NCBI GenBank assembly: GCA_905221605.1
Contig: CAJNDS010002217.1
Location: forward strand, 246,501 to 310,500
DNA: 64,000 nucleotides
Source: Symbiodinium natans
Lineage: Eukaryota; Sar; Dinophyceae; Suessiales; Symbiodiniaceae
Reading direction: 5' to 3'
Shown here: piece after piece, positions 34,233-46,719 of the stretch
How the letters are laid out: the number at the start of each line of letters is the position of its first letter
Numbering within the stretch: position 1 is the first letter of the stretch
Translations under genes and position numbers: made by a program
Notes under the pieces: generated by a model
Told to the model about the DNA's origin: nothing
What the model saw: the letters and a program-made list of their open reading frames with translations, nothing else
Database searches by the model: none

Positions 34233-35947
34233 TCCCTCGCTCTGGCCCCCTTGCCCAGTTCACGGTTTTCAACAACTGCAGAGTACCCCCTTGATATTTC
34301 CCTGGAGCAATTTTCCGGCGAATGCTGGAACCCTAAGACACATATTCCACAGATACCGTGCAGCTTCCTTGGAGTGGCCACGAGTATGCCCACTGACCAG
34401 AGAATCCCACCGATGTGTCTCCCTCATTCAATCCCAGATGATCCCTCCAGTCATCAAACGGGCGACCCTATCACTCACTGGTAGCAACTTGATGAGCACT
34501 GTGGCGATCTGCGGGAGTCTCTTGGGGCGGCCACTCCCGGGATACACCGTGGGGTTAAGACGGTTAACCGAGCGTGGGCAAAGGTCATTGTTGTGCCGCT
34601 TGGTCGTGTTGCCGTCGCTGATGCTGCTGCCGAGAGAGACCAGAAACCTACGTAGGCTGAAGTTAAGGTTTGCGTTGGCGGCTGCCAAGTAGGGTCCATT
34701 TTTTCCACAGCAGTGCGTCAATGGCTCAATTCGGGTTGTAGGTGAGGATATTCGGCAGACAGGTTGGATCTAGGGGCTCAAGCGCTTAGATTCCAGAATG
34801 TCGAAGTATGTTTTCAGAAGACTGGGCGTTTGCGCTTGCCTTTTTATGCTTTAACAAGAACCTGGCTCAATGTGGAGAAGAGTCGGGAAGAGATGCATGC
34901 CAAAGAATCACGTATGCACCGTTCCCTGCCACTCCAAAACATACATACAAAACTGCTCTAGCAGACGCTTGAGATCACTGGTGCCACTAGGGCTGCTGCG
35001 CTCGGAGCGAAGACGAGGTCGTGGATGCTCTTTTCATGTGCCTCTGCCGGTAATGTGTCAAGGCTCCGCAATTTGACACAGCCTATCAGGCCAAGCTGGC
35101 TAAGGCTACCAAGGTCTCAGCCTGCCAAAACGTCAAAGGCTGGGCAAGCTGAGAAGCCTGCGACTGCTGAAGCATTCATGAGTCCTTTGCCATCCTAATT
35201 TGCCATCTTCCATCATCTCAGGCTTGACTGACGGTGTCCGACAGTGCCCGACGGGCCACAGCACTCATTTTTTCAGCGGTTTGCGAGCGATGATGTAGGA
35301 CATGGAAATGTCCTGACGTTTCTGAGGTACTGTCACATGTGCGGAAGTGTGCAAGTGCGGCTTCCTGACAAATTTGCTGCGTCCTGGCGGCAATCGCGCC
35401 ATCTGCGGCTTCGGCATTGTTGCCCTCTACGGGCGAGCCATGCTCGGTTTCCTGCAGGCCAGTGCACCCGTGGCCCGGAGAGCAACCCTGATCCCAGCCC
35501 AGATCTGAACATATCTGAACCCACAAGCCCAGCTTTGTCCACAGACTGTCTGTGGGCACGTTCTCCACAACTGCCCCACTGAGGGACTAACTGAGGGCCT
35601 CTCTGTTTGGAAAGCCACCGATATAGAAGCGACTTTGCTTCAGGCTCTATGCACATGAGTCCACAGAAATGGTGGCCTCTTCGGGCGCAGCCCTCCCCAG
35701 CACACCGCCGGCAAATCACTCAATAAACCACAAGAGCCGGCGTGGCTGTATGAAGTCTGCGCTCGCAATCCTAATTTTAAGTGAGAATATGCGCATGCGA
35801 TCCTAGAGCTCACGAAGATTGGATCGGTGAGACAACGCAGCTGCAACGACAAAATCATGATCTTTTTTGGCCAGCCAACGCGGCCAGCGAAACGGTCGAA
35901 AAAGGTTCATCACGTCAGTCCCAACTTAGGACCTCACCAGTCAGTAA

Positions 35948-37779
35948 TTACCATTCATTGCACGGTCTCAATTGCGAACTTGCGAAACAATCTCCTGAGT
36001 CTGCTGAGGCTGGCACGACCTTGCCTGCTTGTCCAGACAGCATGGCATCGAAACCGTCTTGGTACTGATCGACCGAGAACCTTTGGGCCGCAAAGACACT
36101 ACGTACGTCACGTGGCACACCCACGTCCGCTGCTGTTGGATGCGTGAAATGTTTCCTGCATCTACGGCTACCTGCCGTGGCCACACTGCACAACACATCA
36201 CACATCCATACGGCTTGCAATTATGGGATCTGCGAATATCAGTTTTGCGCTTCTCGGCCCCTAGGCTGTGGGCCTGTGCGTAATGACAGGTGCCACTTTC
36301 TCCTGAAGTCCACCAACCAACATGCTTTGCCTCAGCTGCCAACACGGAGTTGGTCTGAAAAGCTGTGCATGGCGGATGATTGCATTGCAGATGCTGTGTA
36401 AAAGTGCTGTTATCTGATGTCATACAGCATGTCAGCATGTATCAGCATGTTGCATGTCATTCATGCAAAAGCCGAGTTCTGGCGGACCCTTCAGGAAAAG
36501 AGGCAAGGATCCTTCGATTATAGCTGGGTCACATCTTGTACCATGTTTCAAACATTTCTCTGCCATAGATTCCTTTGATCTCCAGCCCCTTGAAGATCAC
36601 GTGGTCCCAGTTGATGTGAAATGGCTTTGAAGGTATTCCCAGCAACCCCACGCGAGCACCAATATTCAGAGTATCCAACATAGAGTGTACAGCGCTAGGG
36701 ACTCCTGACATCTCCAGGCCAATGTCGAAGCCTTCCGTCATCTTGAGCTCACGCATAACTTCCCTGATTCTCTCAGTCGGATCACCCTGGCCAACGTTGA
36801 CAGCTCTCGTTGCTCCACACTGCCTGGCGAGATCCAACCGATATTCGTTAATATCGGTGACGACAACATGGCGAGCACCGACATGGCGGCAAATTGCAGC
36901 GGCCATGACACCGATGGGACCAGCTCCTGTGATAAGCACATCCTCACCTACCAAATCAAAGCTTAAAGCAGTGTGTGTGGCATTGCCAAGAGCATCCATG
37001 AAGCTCGCCACGTCGTCGGACACGCCCTGACTAAGCTGGAAGACGTTGTAGGCCGGAAGGCACAGGTACTCTGCGAAAGCTCCAGGTCGATTCACACCAA
37101 CACCCACTGTGTCTCTACACAGATGTCGTCTGCCTGCTCGACAATTTCGACACACGCCGCATGTGATGTGGCCTTCTCCTGTCACGCGGCTGCCAACCTT
37201 GAGGCCCGTGACTTCTGAGCCTCAGTTTGATTCAAAGTGTTTCTTATCACGCTATCTGTGCTGCAACCGCATTGTGAACCGATTCGATGTAAGGGTGGGG
37301 CCAAGTTCCTTGATTATTCCAATATACTCGTGCCCAACCACCATGGGAGTTGGGATGGTTCGCATCGCCCAGTCATTCCAATCATAGATGTGCACATCTG
37401 TGCCGCAGATCGCTGTCCTCCGTTGCTGGCTTGACAAGTGAGGTGGAGTCGCTGTTTCAGCGTGCAAGGACGAGGCATGCGCTTGTACTGTGCGTAGCTG
37501 TGGCATGGAAGGTCACCAGTGTCAGCGCAGATAAGTCTCTGTGTTTGTTCGGCAAGCGTGGCAAGAGTCCAACTGACCCGCTTAACGACATGAGACGTGA
37601 GCAAGTCTAACGGAGTCTAACGACTGACAAAACCTCCAACTCAAAACAAGTCAAGCGTGCACTCTTGCTGCAATGTCAAGCATCTTCTGGATCTCAATCA
37701 GAACATCATTCGGCCCAATGGCAGGCTTTGGCACCGTGGTCAGTGTCAGGCCCTCCGCACGCTCTGTCTTCACCAGTGC
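35948..37779 (-). CDS. tdh: L-threonine 3-dehydrogenase (zinc-dependent, MDR family)
   Basis: The enzyme oxidises L-threonine to 2-amino-3-ketobutyrate with NAD+. Five exons close exactly by codon count: 37685-37779, 37302-37417, 36533-37220, 36274-36330 and 35948-36080, giving about 360 residues (the bacterial enzyme has about 341). Visible marks are the catalytic zinc ligands in AICGTDVH and VVGHE, four structural zinc cysteines in [16 protein letters not shown], the NAD-binding [11 protein letters not shown], and [11 protein letters not shown] near the end. The C-terminal [20 protein letters not shown] matches the family. Intron donors in transcription order are GA (37684), GC (37301), GT (36532) and GC (36273), all with AG acceptors. 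The initiator methionine must lie in a further exon beyond 37779, past or near the CA repeat. The last 15 residues before the stop are not family-like and could hide one more splice. Confidence 0.95.
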
Positions 37780-37875
37780 CTGTGCGCGATACGCGCTATG
37801 CAAATATCGAAGCACTAGTCACTAGTCACATAAAGTCGAAGTGTCCTCCTGTCCAGAACTTACAGCGGCACAGGC

Positions 37876-38300
<425 letters not shown>

Positions 38301-38304
38301 GTCA

Positions 38305-38955
38305 TGAGACGAATGCAACAACCCAGATGACTCAAACTATTGCCGGTAGCCGAGGGCACACTCTTCCGCGCAAGAAGATACTTCCCTGAATTCACCCAAC
38401 GACTTGCTAGTTAGTGCGTCAAGCTTTGACAGAATACAACTTGCTTCCAGATTTACAACAGACCAGAAGATCGAAGTAACTCCCGGCTCGCATTCTCGAC
38501 CCTACTACCCCAATCTGACTCTGCTCGGTTTCACAGTGTCCTCGCTCTTGCTCCCACTCCCGTGATGCAGATTCCGAATTACCCTGAGGCCAGTGGCGAC
38601 TCGAGACACCACGACGTCACATTGTTTCAATTTTACCCAGCATGACAAAATCTGCCAGATCAGTCCAACCAGTCGCCTTCATGCTCGTGCCCCACAGCAC
38701 GGGTTGAATTGGCTGCGGAATGGGTGCCATCGAAGGCACAGTGGCAGCAGCCTGCAAAACTCGGTCCATAACAAGCAGGATGCACTCAACAGCCGTCAAC
38801 ACACATCGCAATCCCATGCTCCAATGCTGTGCAAGGTAGCGCCAACCTCTGATGAAAATGATCTTCGGAGCGAGTGGAAGCAACATCTGCTGACTGCCTG
38901 AAGGGTGGCAAATCCAGCGAGAACTCATCTCAGCTGCTGAGCCTTATGAAATGGA
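38305..38955. other. No recognisable gene
   Basis: Nothing beyond short overlapping frames is visible. The missing 5' exon of the dehydrogenase gene could be here, but no sequence resembling the N-terminal MKALV start was found. Confidence 0.4.
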
Positions 38956-38959
38956 ATGG

Positions 38960-40113
38960 AAACAAACCGCACACATGGGTGAAGGTAGATGTTTCGAGGT
39001 ACATGTCCCACACTTGAGCATCCTCTCCCAAATCGGGAGCTGCACGCCATGGCGAAGAAGCTTTCTGACTCGATCCACAAACAGCTTCGGCGAATAGCAG
39101 AAAACCAAGCATGAAACGTCGTTGCAAAATGCCAGGTCCAATTCCGAGTACCTGAAACAGCAATCCATCCTCGCTGTGTCCAGCTATTCCGGCCTTCCAC
39201 CATCTGGCCCTGTAATGCTCGTGTCTTTGTTTCGTGGCCATGGCAGTGGAGCTACCGTTTGCTTGAAGCGCGTGATGGGTTAACCAAACCGTTGACCCGA
39301 CACGTAGATACGTTGTTCGACGCACAACGAGTTGTGAAATGCTGCCAGTCTCACTCTGGCGAGGATGCAGCAGGATGGAAATCAAACCCAGCGCGGCTTG
39401 AACGGAAGGCGGCTCTAGCACACACAAAACAGTCAGACTCTGAACAGCACTGCCATTAGATCCGACAAATGCAATGAATTGCACAGTAGATCATGCCATC
39501 AGCGAAAGACATTGCATACAACATATACAAATATTCAAAGATATGTGTATATAGACACAAAGAATCACCGCCTTCTCAGCCTCCTCTGCAGCTGTTTGTG
39601 CCCAGGAAGGGTCCTGTCCACTGCCAAAGGATGCCGCCAGTGCCAACATGCTTAGTGGCTTAGTGATCATACCATGACATACTGTGAAACATTCCGACAG
39701 GGGTACATGTTTTCGGCCCCAGAATCTGCGGCAGTTGCAGTCCATCGCGGCCCGAGCACTTAGTTCTTGGACCCGCTGCGCCCCGTCCGCTGCCTCTGAC
39801 ATGTCACTGTGAGGTCGGGAGAGGCACAGAAGCACACATGGGTGTCTTGCATGGGCATATTGCACCACATCTTCCCGAACAAGGCTTTGCATTCATCACT
39901 TCCTAATTCTGCTGTACTGTACCTGACACGCTTTGGCAGCGGTGCCACGCAGTCTTGGCTCCTGACTTCCTGCGCATCCCAGATCAAGATCCGAGCATCC
40001 GAGCCTGGCTCACAAGAAGAGGGCATGTCACATGGCTTTGCCCTCATGGAGTGTGCTGCCTGGCCTCCGGTCGCAAGCCTGCTCCCATCGGGCGACCATG
40101 CCAAGCTCCAGAC
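38960..40113 (-). CDS. WD40-repeat protein gene, partial
   Basis: Exon 1 (40065-40113) follows GCGGAG and reads VWSLAWSPDGSRLATG plus one base. Exon 2 (39923-40004) follows GAGCCAG and reads SDARILIWDAQEVRSQ onward. Joining across a 60-base intron with a GC donor restores LATGGSDARILIWDAQ, a textbook WD40 blade, and the codon count closes exactly. Exon 2 ends at CAG|GTACAG. A further segment near 38985-39035 reads GEDAQVWDMYLETSTFTH and may be a later blade. Exons between are unresolved. As with the other WD40 genes here the protein is a scaffold of unknown partners. It lies directly upstream of the threonine dehydrogenase on the same strand. Confidence 0.7.
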
Positions 40114-40119
40114 CTCCGC

Positions 40120-41560
40120 ACAAACGTCTCAGAGTCTCACCACTCTCTCAGGAGTAGGCCAAAGTGGCCAAAGTCAACCTTGACATTGACTTGACATGTC
40201 CCCGCTCCCCCGCACCCAGTTGGCATGGTTCCGGGGCAGGATCATGACTGGTAGGCCAGTGCTGACCTGCACAGGGCATCTGAGCGACCACTACAGAGGT
40301 CTGCGCCAGACAAATTCAAAATGTCCAAAAAACCTGCTTCTGAAGTCTTCACCCACAAGTCAAGGACATCAGCACTTCTCTCCGCTTCTTCTCCCTTCTT
40401 GTAGGCTCAGCAAGAACACATGAATCAGCATCTTTCTGACACCAAGAAAGCTGCGAAAGCTGCGAAAGCTGTGACTGTACATTGTGGCTCTCCGCGGGCT
40501 TTTTACATGCTCTTGCTTGGACTCGGGCCAGGAGCAGCTGAAGTGTCCCAAACGCTCATGAACTTTGACTCCAATACGGTCGTTCATGAAACGAAAGATG
40601 GGCCTACCTGTCTTGCCTGATCCTACCTGCCTACCTCCAACTAATTGGCTCAATCCCGACGTCTCTCCTTCAAACAGTGCGCGCAAAAGATGATCTGGGG
40701 CTCACTCGCACAGGCGGTTCTGAAGTTCGATGGTCCTGGTCCTGTGTCTCAGATGAGATGTGCCGACCACGCTTGAGAAGCGATCTCCTTGAAAGGTTCA
40801 CCGAAACATGAACCGGGTTGAAGCAGCGTCTCAAGGCTCGGAAGGCTCGGACTTGACATTGGATGGCTCCGCAACCTTTGGTACCTCATCGGACGATGCA
40901 GCCGTCCTCAGGCAAGCACAAATTGAAAGTCAAAATGAAAATGACTGAAACCCTAATTCAACTGACGAGGAACGTCATCACAATGGGAGCTCTCCCGAAC
41001 TCTTGGATAAAGCATGACAGAGTTCTTCCCGCACTCAGATTTACTATCATGGGCCACCGGGCGAATGTGGGACCAAGGTTCCGGCGGCAATCTGGCATCA
41101 GCGCTAGCCGCGCTAGCCGCGCTGGCCGCGCTGGCCGCACTAGCCTGCAAACTCACAAAGACACTGCAGAGGATCATCCTTTCTGTGTCTCCCCTCACCT
41201 CAGGTTTACTATCGATTGAGAGTGTGAACAGGTGGGGAGTTGCTCGCACATGCTGCTGGAGGTACTCTCTGCGAACTCTTTAAAAGCCCCAGAGGCACTT
41301 TCCCTCTTCTCGGGGCCCTTGAGTTGTTGGAAGAATCTCGGCGCCTTAGCAAACCTCTGCTCTGCTATGACCACCGTCTCGGCCCCCCGTTTGCCATGTC
41401 ATAGCTGCAGCTACTTCTCGATGTGACCGTGGCGCAGGACATGCCAATCCAAAAAGAGATGTCCCTAGGGACAATAAAAGCTGCGTGCAGGATATGCGGG
41501 ACTCCCAGCTTGAGGCCGCAGCATTCGTCGCAGCGCGCGGCTCAGGCTCCTTCATCTTGC
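40120..41560. other. No recognised gene; short GC-rich 9-bp repeat
   Basis: Bases 41102-41145 carry a GCTAGCCGC/GCTGGCCGC repeat of 9-bp period. A minus frame at 40369-40686 (IFRFMNDRIGVKVHERLGHF) is coding-like but unidentified, and may be an upstream exon of the WD40 gene. Confidence 0.35.
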
Positions 41561-41566
41561 TGTGCC

Positions 41567-41903
41567 TCAGCATATCTTTGCATCTGTTTGCATGCAGCGC
41601 ATCAGGATGTGACATTCAATTAGGCTCAAAGATAAGCCGATGCTGGCTTTTGTGAGAGCAGTGCCGAGCACAGTATATGCTGTTCGCCTTCGGCTTCCCC
41701 CGGCATGGGACGAGCTCCAGGCCTGAATTCGGTCTCTCAGCTGACAAAACAGAACATCACTGCACGAGGAAAACTGCACGAGCAATCTGACAAGACCCGA
41801 AGCAGCGCCTTTCTTCACCTGCCCCGCACATCGCTCCTTCAGGTACACATTCTTCACTAGCGTTAAGTTGCTGACAGCTGAATCCAATGCCTTCAGTACT
41901 TGT
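41567..41903 (-). CDS. Putative exon of an unidentified protein
   Basis: After a CATCTTGTAG acceptor the frame is open for 112 codons to a stop at 41567. It reads LKALDSAVSNLTLVKNVYLK, then GLVRLLVQFSSCSDVLFCQL. The even mix of helical hydrophobic and charged residues makes accidental origin less likely. No family is recognised. It may belong with the frames at 42369 and 42823, which lie upstream on the same strand. Confidence 0.4.
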
Positions 41904-42368
41904 CTACAAGATGTCAGTGATCTCTGTTTTGGATGATGATGGATGATGTGAACCCGAGGACCTCCCTCACGGACCTCACGTGACCTCACCCACTTGCTTA
42001 ACTTGATCTGATGTTTAACTGGGACCCCTTTCCTCAAGAGAACTACCTGGCTTTGGATTGCCGGGCCTTTCATGGCTGTCTAGACTAAGTTGACAGTGAT
42101 CTCTATGAAGTTGGGCAGTCTTGAAGATCTCATTGCCAAAGTATGAGCTGACGTTTCGGATGGACGACCGACGTCTTGGTGGTGTGTTGAACAAGGCTAC
42201 CCACCCTTTGTCTTGCATCCGGCCTGCCACATTAACACGCATAGCGGCTCCTGTGAAGCTGCGGGCCCAGCAGAGCTGGGCAAACGCTCCGCTGGCAAGG
42301 CACCACCTCTAGGGCCTCGAGGATATTCAAAGACAGCACCAAGACGGACTATGACGTGTCATGACCTG

Positions 42369-42610
42369 TCACCGGTCGATCAGAACCGGTCCTAAAAACA
42401 TGAGCCCGTTGCCTGTCGCGCCTGTAGAAGTGCTGCCCGATCGACTGACAATGCCATGACTGGCCACGTATCTGACCGCATCTGCATTGAGCGGCAAAAT
42501 GACAGATGCCTGCTCATAAGCTTGTCGAGGAAGCTTCCTGGGCATGGCTTCACTTTCTGTGGTCATGTTCAAGAAGACTGATGCGGCCTCCAAAGTAAAA
42601 ACCCTAAACT
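42369..42610 (-). CDS. Putative 3'-type exon of an unidentified protein
   Basis: A GCAGAG acceptor leads into FRVFTLEAASVFLNMTTESE and LPRQAYEQASVILPLNADAV. The frame closes at a stop at 42369 after about 80 codons. The protein character is good but no family motif is visible. The acceptor overlaps a short CCCTAAA-like word (TTTAGGG in the transcript). Confidence 0.4.
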
Positions 42611-42822
42611 CTGCAAAGGAAAAGATGGCTGGGTGGGCCTGTCTTTGCAACCTTCTTCACTGGCTCTGTTGACACCTTGCAGCTTCAGTCCCCCATCATG
42701 CAGTCTCTACGAAATCCTGGCCGAAGGCCTCATCGGCCTCACCTGTTGCTCCAAAGGTCATCTCTGCCTGTCACTCTTCTTCTCCATGCCGCTTCACGCA
42801 AGTGATTTCTGGATTTGAGAAC

Positions 42823-43203
42823 TCAGACTCCGCTAGACCACAGCAAGAAAAGGCTGCAAGGAGGTGGTTCGACAATCATTGACAAGATTGTTGTTTGTAA
42901 CCATTCATAAACGTGGCACTTAGAATCCTCGAGTCGGACAAAGTTTGAAACTTGCAAGGTAGGGCCTACGACCAAGAAACAAAAACAATTCCCGAGTTCA
43001 ATCGATTGCAGATATTGCAGGAGCCGAGCTTGGGTGCGTACAGGTGCATGTGCATAGGTTGTCGGAGGGGCAAATGTTAAGTCTGAAGCTGCATTCCGCT
43101 TACTTGGTGAAGCTGGAGTACCTTGCTTTTTCTGCTTAGAAATGCCCACATAGCCGGAACAGAATCCCTGTGCGCCATGATGCACAGTGCGCCCAGAGGC
43201 CAC
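42823..43203 (-). CDS. Putative 126-codon frame of an unidentified protein
   Basis: The frame starts with ATG at 43203 and reads GYVGISKQKKQGTPASPSKR, then a segment RTQARLLQYLQSIELGNCFC. The first 70 codons look more protein-like than the last 30, so a donor may lie inside it. No family is recognised. Confidence 0.3.
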   Translation of the reverse strand: MASGRTVHHGAQGFCSGYVGISKQKKQGTPASPSKRNAASDLTFAPPTTYAHAPVRTQARLLQYLQSIELGNCFCFLVVGPTLQVSNFVRLEDSKCHVYEWLQTTILSMIVEPPPCSLFLLWSSGV

Positions 43204-43209
43204 TAAGGC

Positions 43210-45070
43210 TACCCAAGCGCCCCAAGCTTTCGGAAACGAAACTCGGAGTCAGACATCACTCTGATTTCGGGTCTAAGACTTTCAAGCCATCCCTGTGACT
43301 CTTTGATACTCTTAGAGCTTAGGGCATTACGGCTTAGAGCTTAGAGCCTAGTGCTTGCCAGCCAGCAATCGCTTTCGGCTTTCGGGCGTTGCTGTCCTAG
43401 CCGCCCCTTTTCGTAATAGTACAATTCAGTACAATGTTGTTCCAGGCCCGCAATTGCAAACATCAACCGGCATCCTCGTGGCTATATTTGTCGGCAAGCA
43501 TGTGTATGTCCAGTTTGGGAGTTTGGGCAGTTCACGCACGCTCCTCGGCACTGACTGCAGGTCCGCTGACACGCGGAGCTGAGCCTCCCGAATCACAAGC
43601 TGTCCCAAGAGCCCAAGAAGGTGCCAGCACCAGACTGTTTGCCTATAGATGACTGAGAGCCTGGGCGCACTCCGCTTTATTTGTGCACGCTGTGATCTCT
43701 GAACTCGCACGAACGCACCAAGAGCGTATGACTCAGAAATGGCGAGCAGTGGCGAGCAGTGGCAGCTTTGGCCGCTGCCGAGACTTTCACCGTGCAGTTT
43801 CTGCAGTCACTGTACGTCTACACAGAAGCCTGCACAATCTTGCGACAGACCACGCAAGAACTCGGCGCGGTAGAAGTCTGTCTGATCGGGTGAAGATGGA
43901 ATTGCTAAGCCAAAGTGTCAGAAGATCAGGCGCACACCGCCTAAGTTGCAACATCACCGCATACCATCTCGCACCCATCTCGCCCAAATATCAACTGATC
44001 CCATTCCCACGCAAGTCCAAGCGACAGATTGCTCGGATGGCCTCCTCTGAGCCATAGCCGGTCTTTGCGCTTGTGAGGTACGCCTTATGCAGCTTATGCA
44101 GGACACCAGTGAGACTCAGTTAAACAGAGGACTGCGCAGCACAGTATGTCCCCCGAAAACAGCCCCATGTTCAGAAAAGTTACTTTGCACTGGCGGACAG
44201 TACGTGCCACCGTGCAAGTAGCCGCAGCTGCACTACACCTGGCCTTCAGACATGTTCAGACTGCAACTTGCGAGACTACAGCTGCTGATAGCTCATGTTG
44301 TGACCTCTCACCTGAACATCAGCTCCAGGGCTGTTTGCCACGGCAGCTGCAGCCTCTTTGCTGTCATCATCAGGGTCTGCGTCCACCTTAAAAATCGAAC
44401 AGTAATCAAACAAAGCCAAGAAAACCAAGACCAAGAACTGCGAAGACGGAGGAACCCCATGCAGTCTCAGGCCTTGTTCACCAACAGTATGACCGGTGCA
44501 CCTTCAGGCAGAAAGCTGAGGGCGTTGTTGAAGGAGCTGCAGAAGGCAGCCTGCACCGCTGACCGGCAGCATCTAGAGAGTCTAGTAGAATCGGTGTCCA
44601 CATGTGTCCAGAACAGGCCACGATTTCAGCCTCGTCGAAACGATCAGCGCCATCAACGACGAATGCAAGTACGTCTGCACCAGCGATGTGCCTTCACAGT
44701 CTTCACACTCACTTGGAGACTACGCGCATTGACTCACAGGAAAGAGTCCAGAAAAGCGCAAAGGAGTGTTCCGAGTGTCTTCATCGTCATACTCTCTGAG
44801 CTGAGCCACTCCCAGAGGCCCTGCGAAGAGCCCACAGGCAGCATGAGCAGCTGAATCCTCTCAAAGGGCCGGGCAAGCGGTTCCCAACCTCGGCTCGTTG
44901 CGCCTGATACACTCCCTGTTACAATCTGCCAGCTGCTACCAAGTACAGATGCGAATCATGTGAAGCGCCATGTGAAGCGACATGTGAAGCTGTATGAAGC
45001 CATGCGAAGCCTGAAACCTCACAAACCTCACAAACCTCACAAGCCAGGACTTGCTAAGTGTTTCAGCGGC
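43210..45070. other. Mostly unassigned; possible plus-strand helical exon at 44430-44660
   Basis: On the plus strand, 44430-44660 reads RKLRALLKELQKAACTADRQ and HLESLVESVSTC, helical and charged, after an AGAACTGCGAAG context; splice ends are uncertain. A minus frame at 43426-43710 (NIATRMPVDVCNCGPGTT) is also coding-like. Bases 44966-45053 hold short AAGCxxxATGTG and AACCTCACA repeats. No firm gene can be called. Confidence 0.3.
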
Positions 45071-45072
45071 AC

Positions 45073-45186
45073 CTGCTCCAGGGGGCTGCCGCTCGAGCCA
45101 CACGTTGCTGGTAAAGCGCGTTGCCAAAGATTTGGCGCCTGCTGCAGGCATGCCTGCGATGACCACCCGGACTTCCTTGAAGCGGC
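45073..45186 (-). CDS. Ras/Rab-like P-loop exon (divergent)
   Basis: After a CTGCAAG acceptor the frame reads RFKEVRVVIAGMPAAGAKSL, then ATRFTSNVWLER, to a donor at GCAG|GTGCC. The order beta-strand (VRVVIAG), loop with G-A-K-S, and LxxRF corresponds to the first strand, P-loop and helix of small GTPases of the Rab/Ras type. The loop is GMPAAGAKS, one residue longer than the usual GxxxxGKS, so nucleotide binding is uncertain. The switch regions and the WDTAGQE motif were not found downstream. It could also be another P-loop or Rossmann-type protein. Confidence 0.4.
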
Positions 45187-45189
45187 CTT

Positions 45190-46715
45190 GCAGTGAGAGA
45201 ACAGCATGAGGGGTCGTGAGCAAGCATTGTGACGAAAAGTGGACCCGAACAAGTGGCTGCACAAAAACTCGACTTGCTCCCAAAGCACCTCCATTGTCGC
45301 TCTGCGATGTTCCCATTTTGGGAGCACCCTATGGCACTTAGAGACTTACAGGCTGAAATTAAAGTTCATGCCACATGCTCGTGGCTCACACGCTTGCTTT
45401 CTGGCATGCTGACCATTATCATTGCACCGAGGATGCGCTGAGATGCTTGGTTGCGCAGAGTCCTGCCTAAGTGAAAGCTTGCCGTGCATGGACGAAAAGC
45501 CAGACAGCGGGCCACAAGCATCAACAATGCAGGTTTGCCCGGAATCGTGCAAACTCAATGTAGATGCAGGGAAACTGGCCAATCTCGTGTAACCTCTGCT
45601 TATCATCGCTTATCATCCCATCTTGCTGCCCGCCTGTGCTGCCCGACAGCTCTGCGGGATGCTGGCGGCTGGAAGCCGGATTAGCCTGGCGCAACGCTCG
45701 CTTTGCCTACCCCAGCGGCAGCATGCTGTCCGTGAACGACGACAGATTGAAACCTCTGCCGGATCGCGGGCAGGTGAGATATCCAGAGCTTGGGTTGATG
45801 ACCTAGTTCTGCGTTTGCTGTGGCCAGAAGGTTAGGAACTCAAAGAAAATGACAAAACGCTGCCTTGTGGAAACACGAGCCGCGTGCTCCTCAACGGCCG
45901 GATATGCAAGCACATCAGAAATGCCTTACGCATAGAACGTGACGCATCACGAGCCTCTTTCCGACACGTTGCCGGAGGGAGGCACAGGCGGGCACAATGC
46001 GCGAGATGCGGACTCCATGTTAAAAAGCGATTGGCGCAGAAATCGCATTAAGAGCAGCTTGTTGCTGTCATTTTCTGCAGGTTATCTGATTTTTTGGGCT
46101 GGGAGTCCGTTTCACGCACGAGTTGGAACTGGATGGAAGCAAGCTGGCCTGCCGAAAGTGCAGGTTGCGGCAGGCGGTGCAGAGCTATGCCCGCCGTAAG
46201 ATGGCTTGGACGGTTTGTAAAGATTGATGTAAGCGGCAGCAAAAGCAGCAGCAGCATTTACAGCAATAGCAGAAACAACAGCAGCAGCAGAAATAGCAGC
46301 AGCAGATCTTGCAGCAACAGCAGCAGGAGGAGTGCACAGTGTTTCACGCTTCTCGGGTCGAGAGCAGCACATTGGCGGGCATGCGGCAGGCGTGCAGAGG
46401 TGGCGCGTTGCACCGGCCAGGGCGTGGGCCGGCAACGCATGCAGTGGATTCAGCACAGTCTCTTCCGATTATAGTGGTGGCTAGAGCGAAAGCTTTGCGT
46501 TCGACATGTGCTGGAAGCGTGGCCTCATGAAGGTGTGGGAACTGTCCATGTTTTGACCGATGTTTGGAGATGCAGTCGCGCAAAGAAACAGCACTCTCGG
46601 ACCGTTAGGGAGACTCCAACGAAGCGCAAAGTGAACACAGAAGGCAAGAATTTCATCAAACCATGGTCGCGTGTGGGCTGTGACCGTTCCATTGACGTCA
46701 CATCCAGCACACGGC
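45190..46715. other. No gene; imperfect CAG-type repeat at 46238-46330
   Basis: The only structure is an interrupted GCAGCA/AACAGC repeat (46238-46330) that gives poly-Ser/Gln/Ala frames. Other frames lack motifs. Confidence 0.45.
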
Positions 46716-46719
46716 AAAC

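Larger units (their letters stand above)
30670..35940. other. No recognised gene between the channel and dehydrogenase genes
   Basis: About 5 kb lacks identifiable exons. Open frames exist on both strands (for example 31444-31821 minus, 32998-33345 minus, 34030-34692 plus, 35218-35719 minus), but none shows a family motif. The longest, 34030-34692, crosses a CT repeat. A 10-base C-rich/poly-Pro-like patch lies at 32100-32200. A TTTAGGG-like block at 32904-32990 and the CT repeat at 34196-34232 are listed separately. Confidence 0.4.

Noticed and set aside
34030-34692. 220-codon plus-strand frame
   Set aside because: It crosses a CT repeat, has no family motif or hydrophobic pattern consistent with a protein, and other frames in the same place are equally open.
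35781-37218. Plus-strand frames of 80-106 codons
   Set aside because: They are antisense shadows of the threonine dehydrogenase exons.
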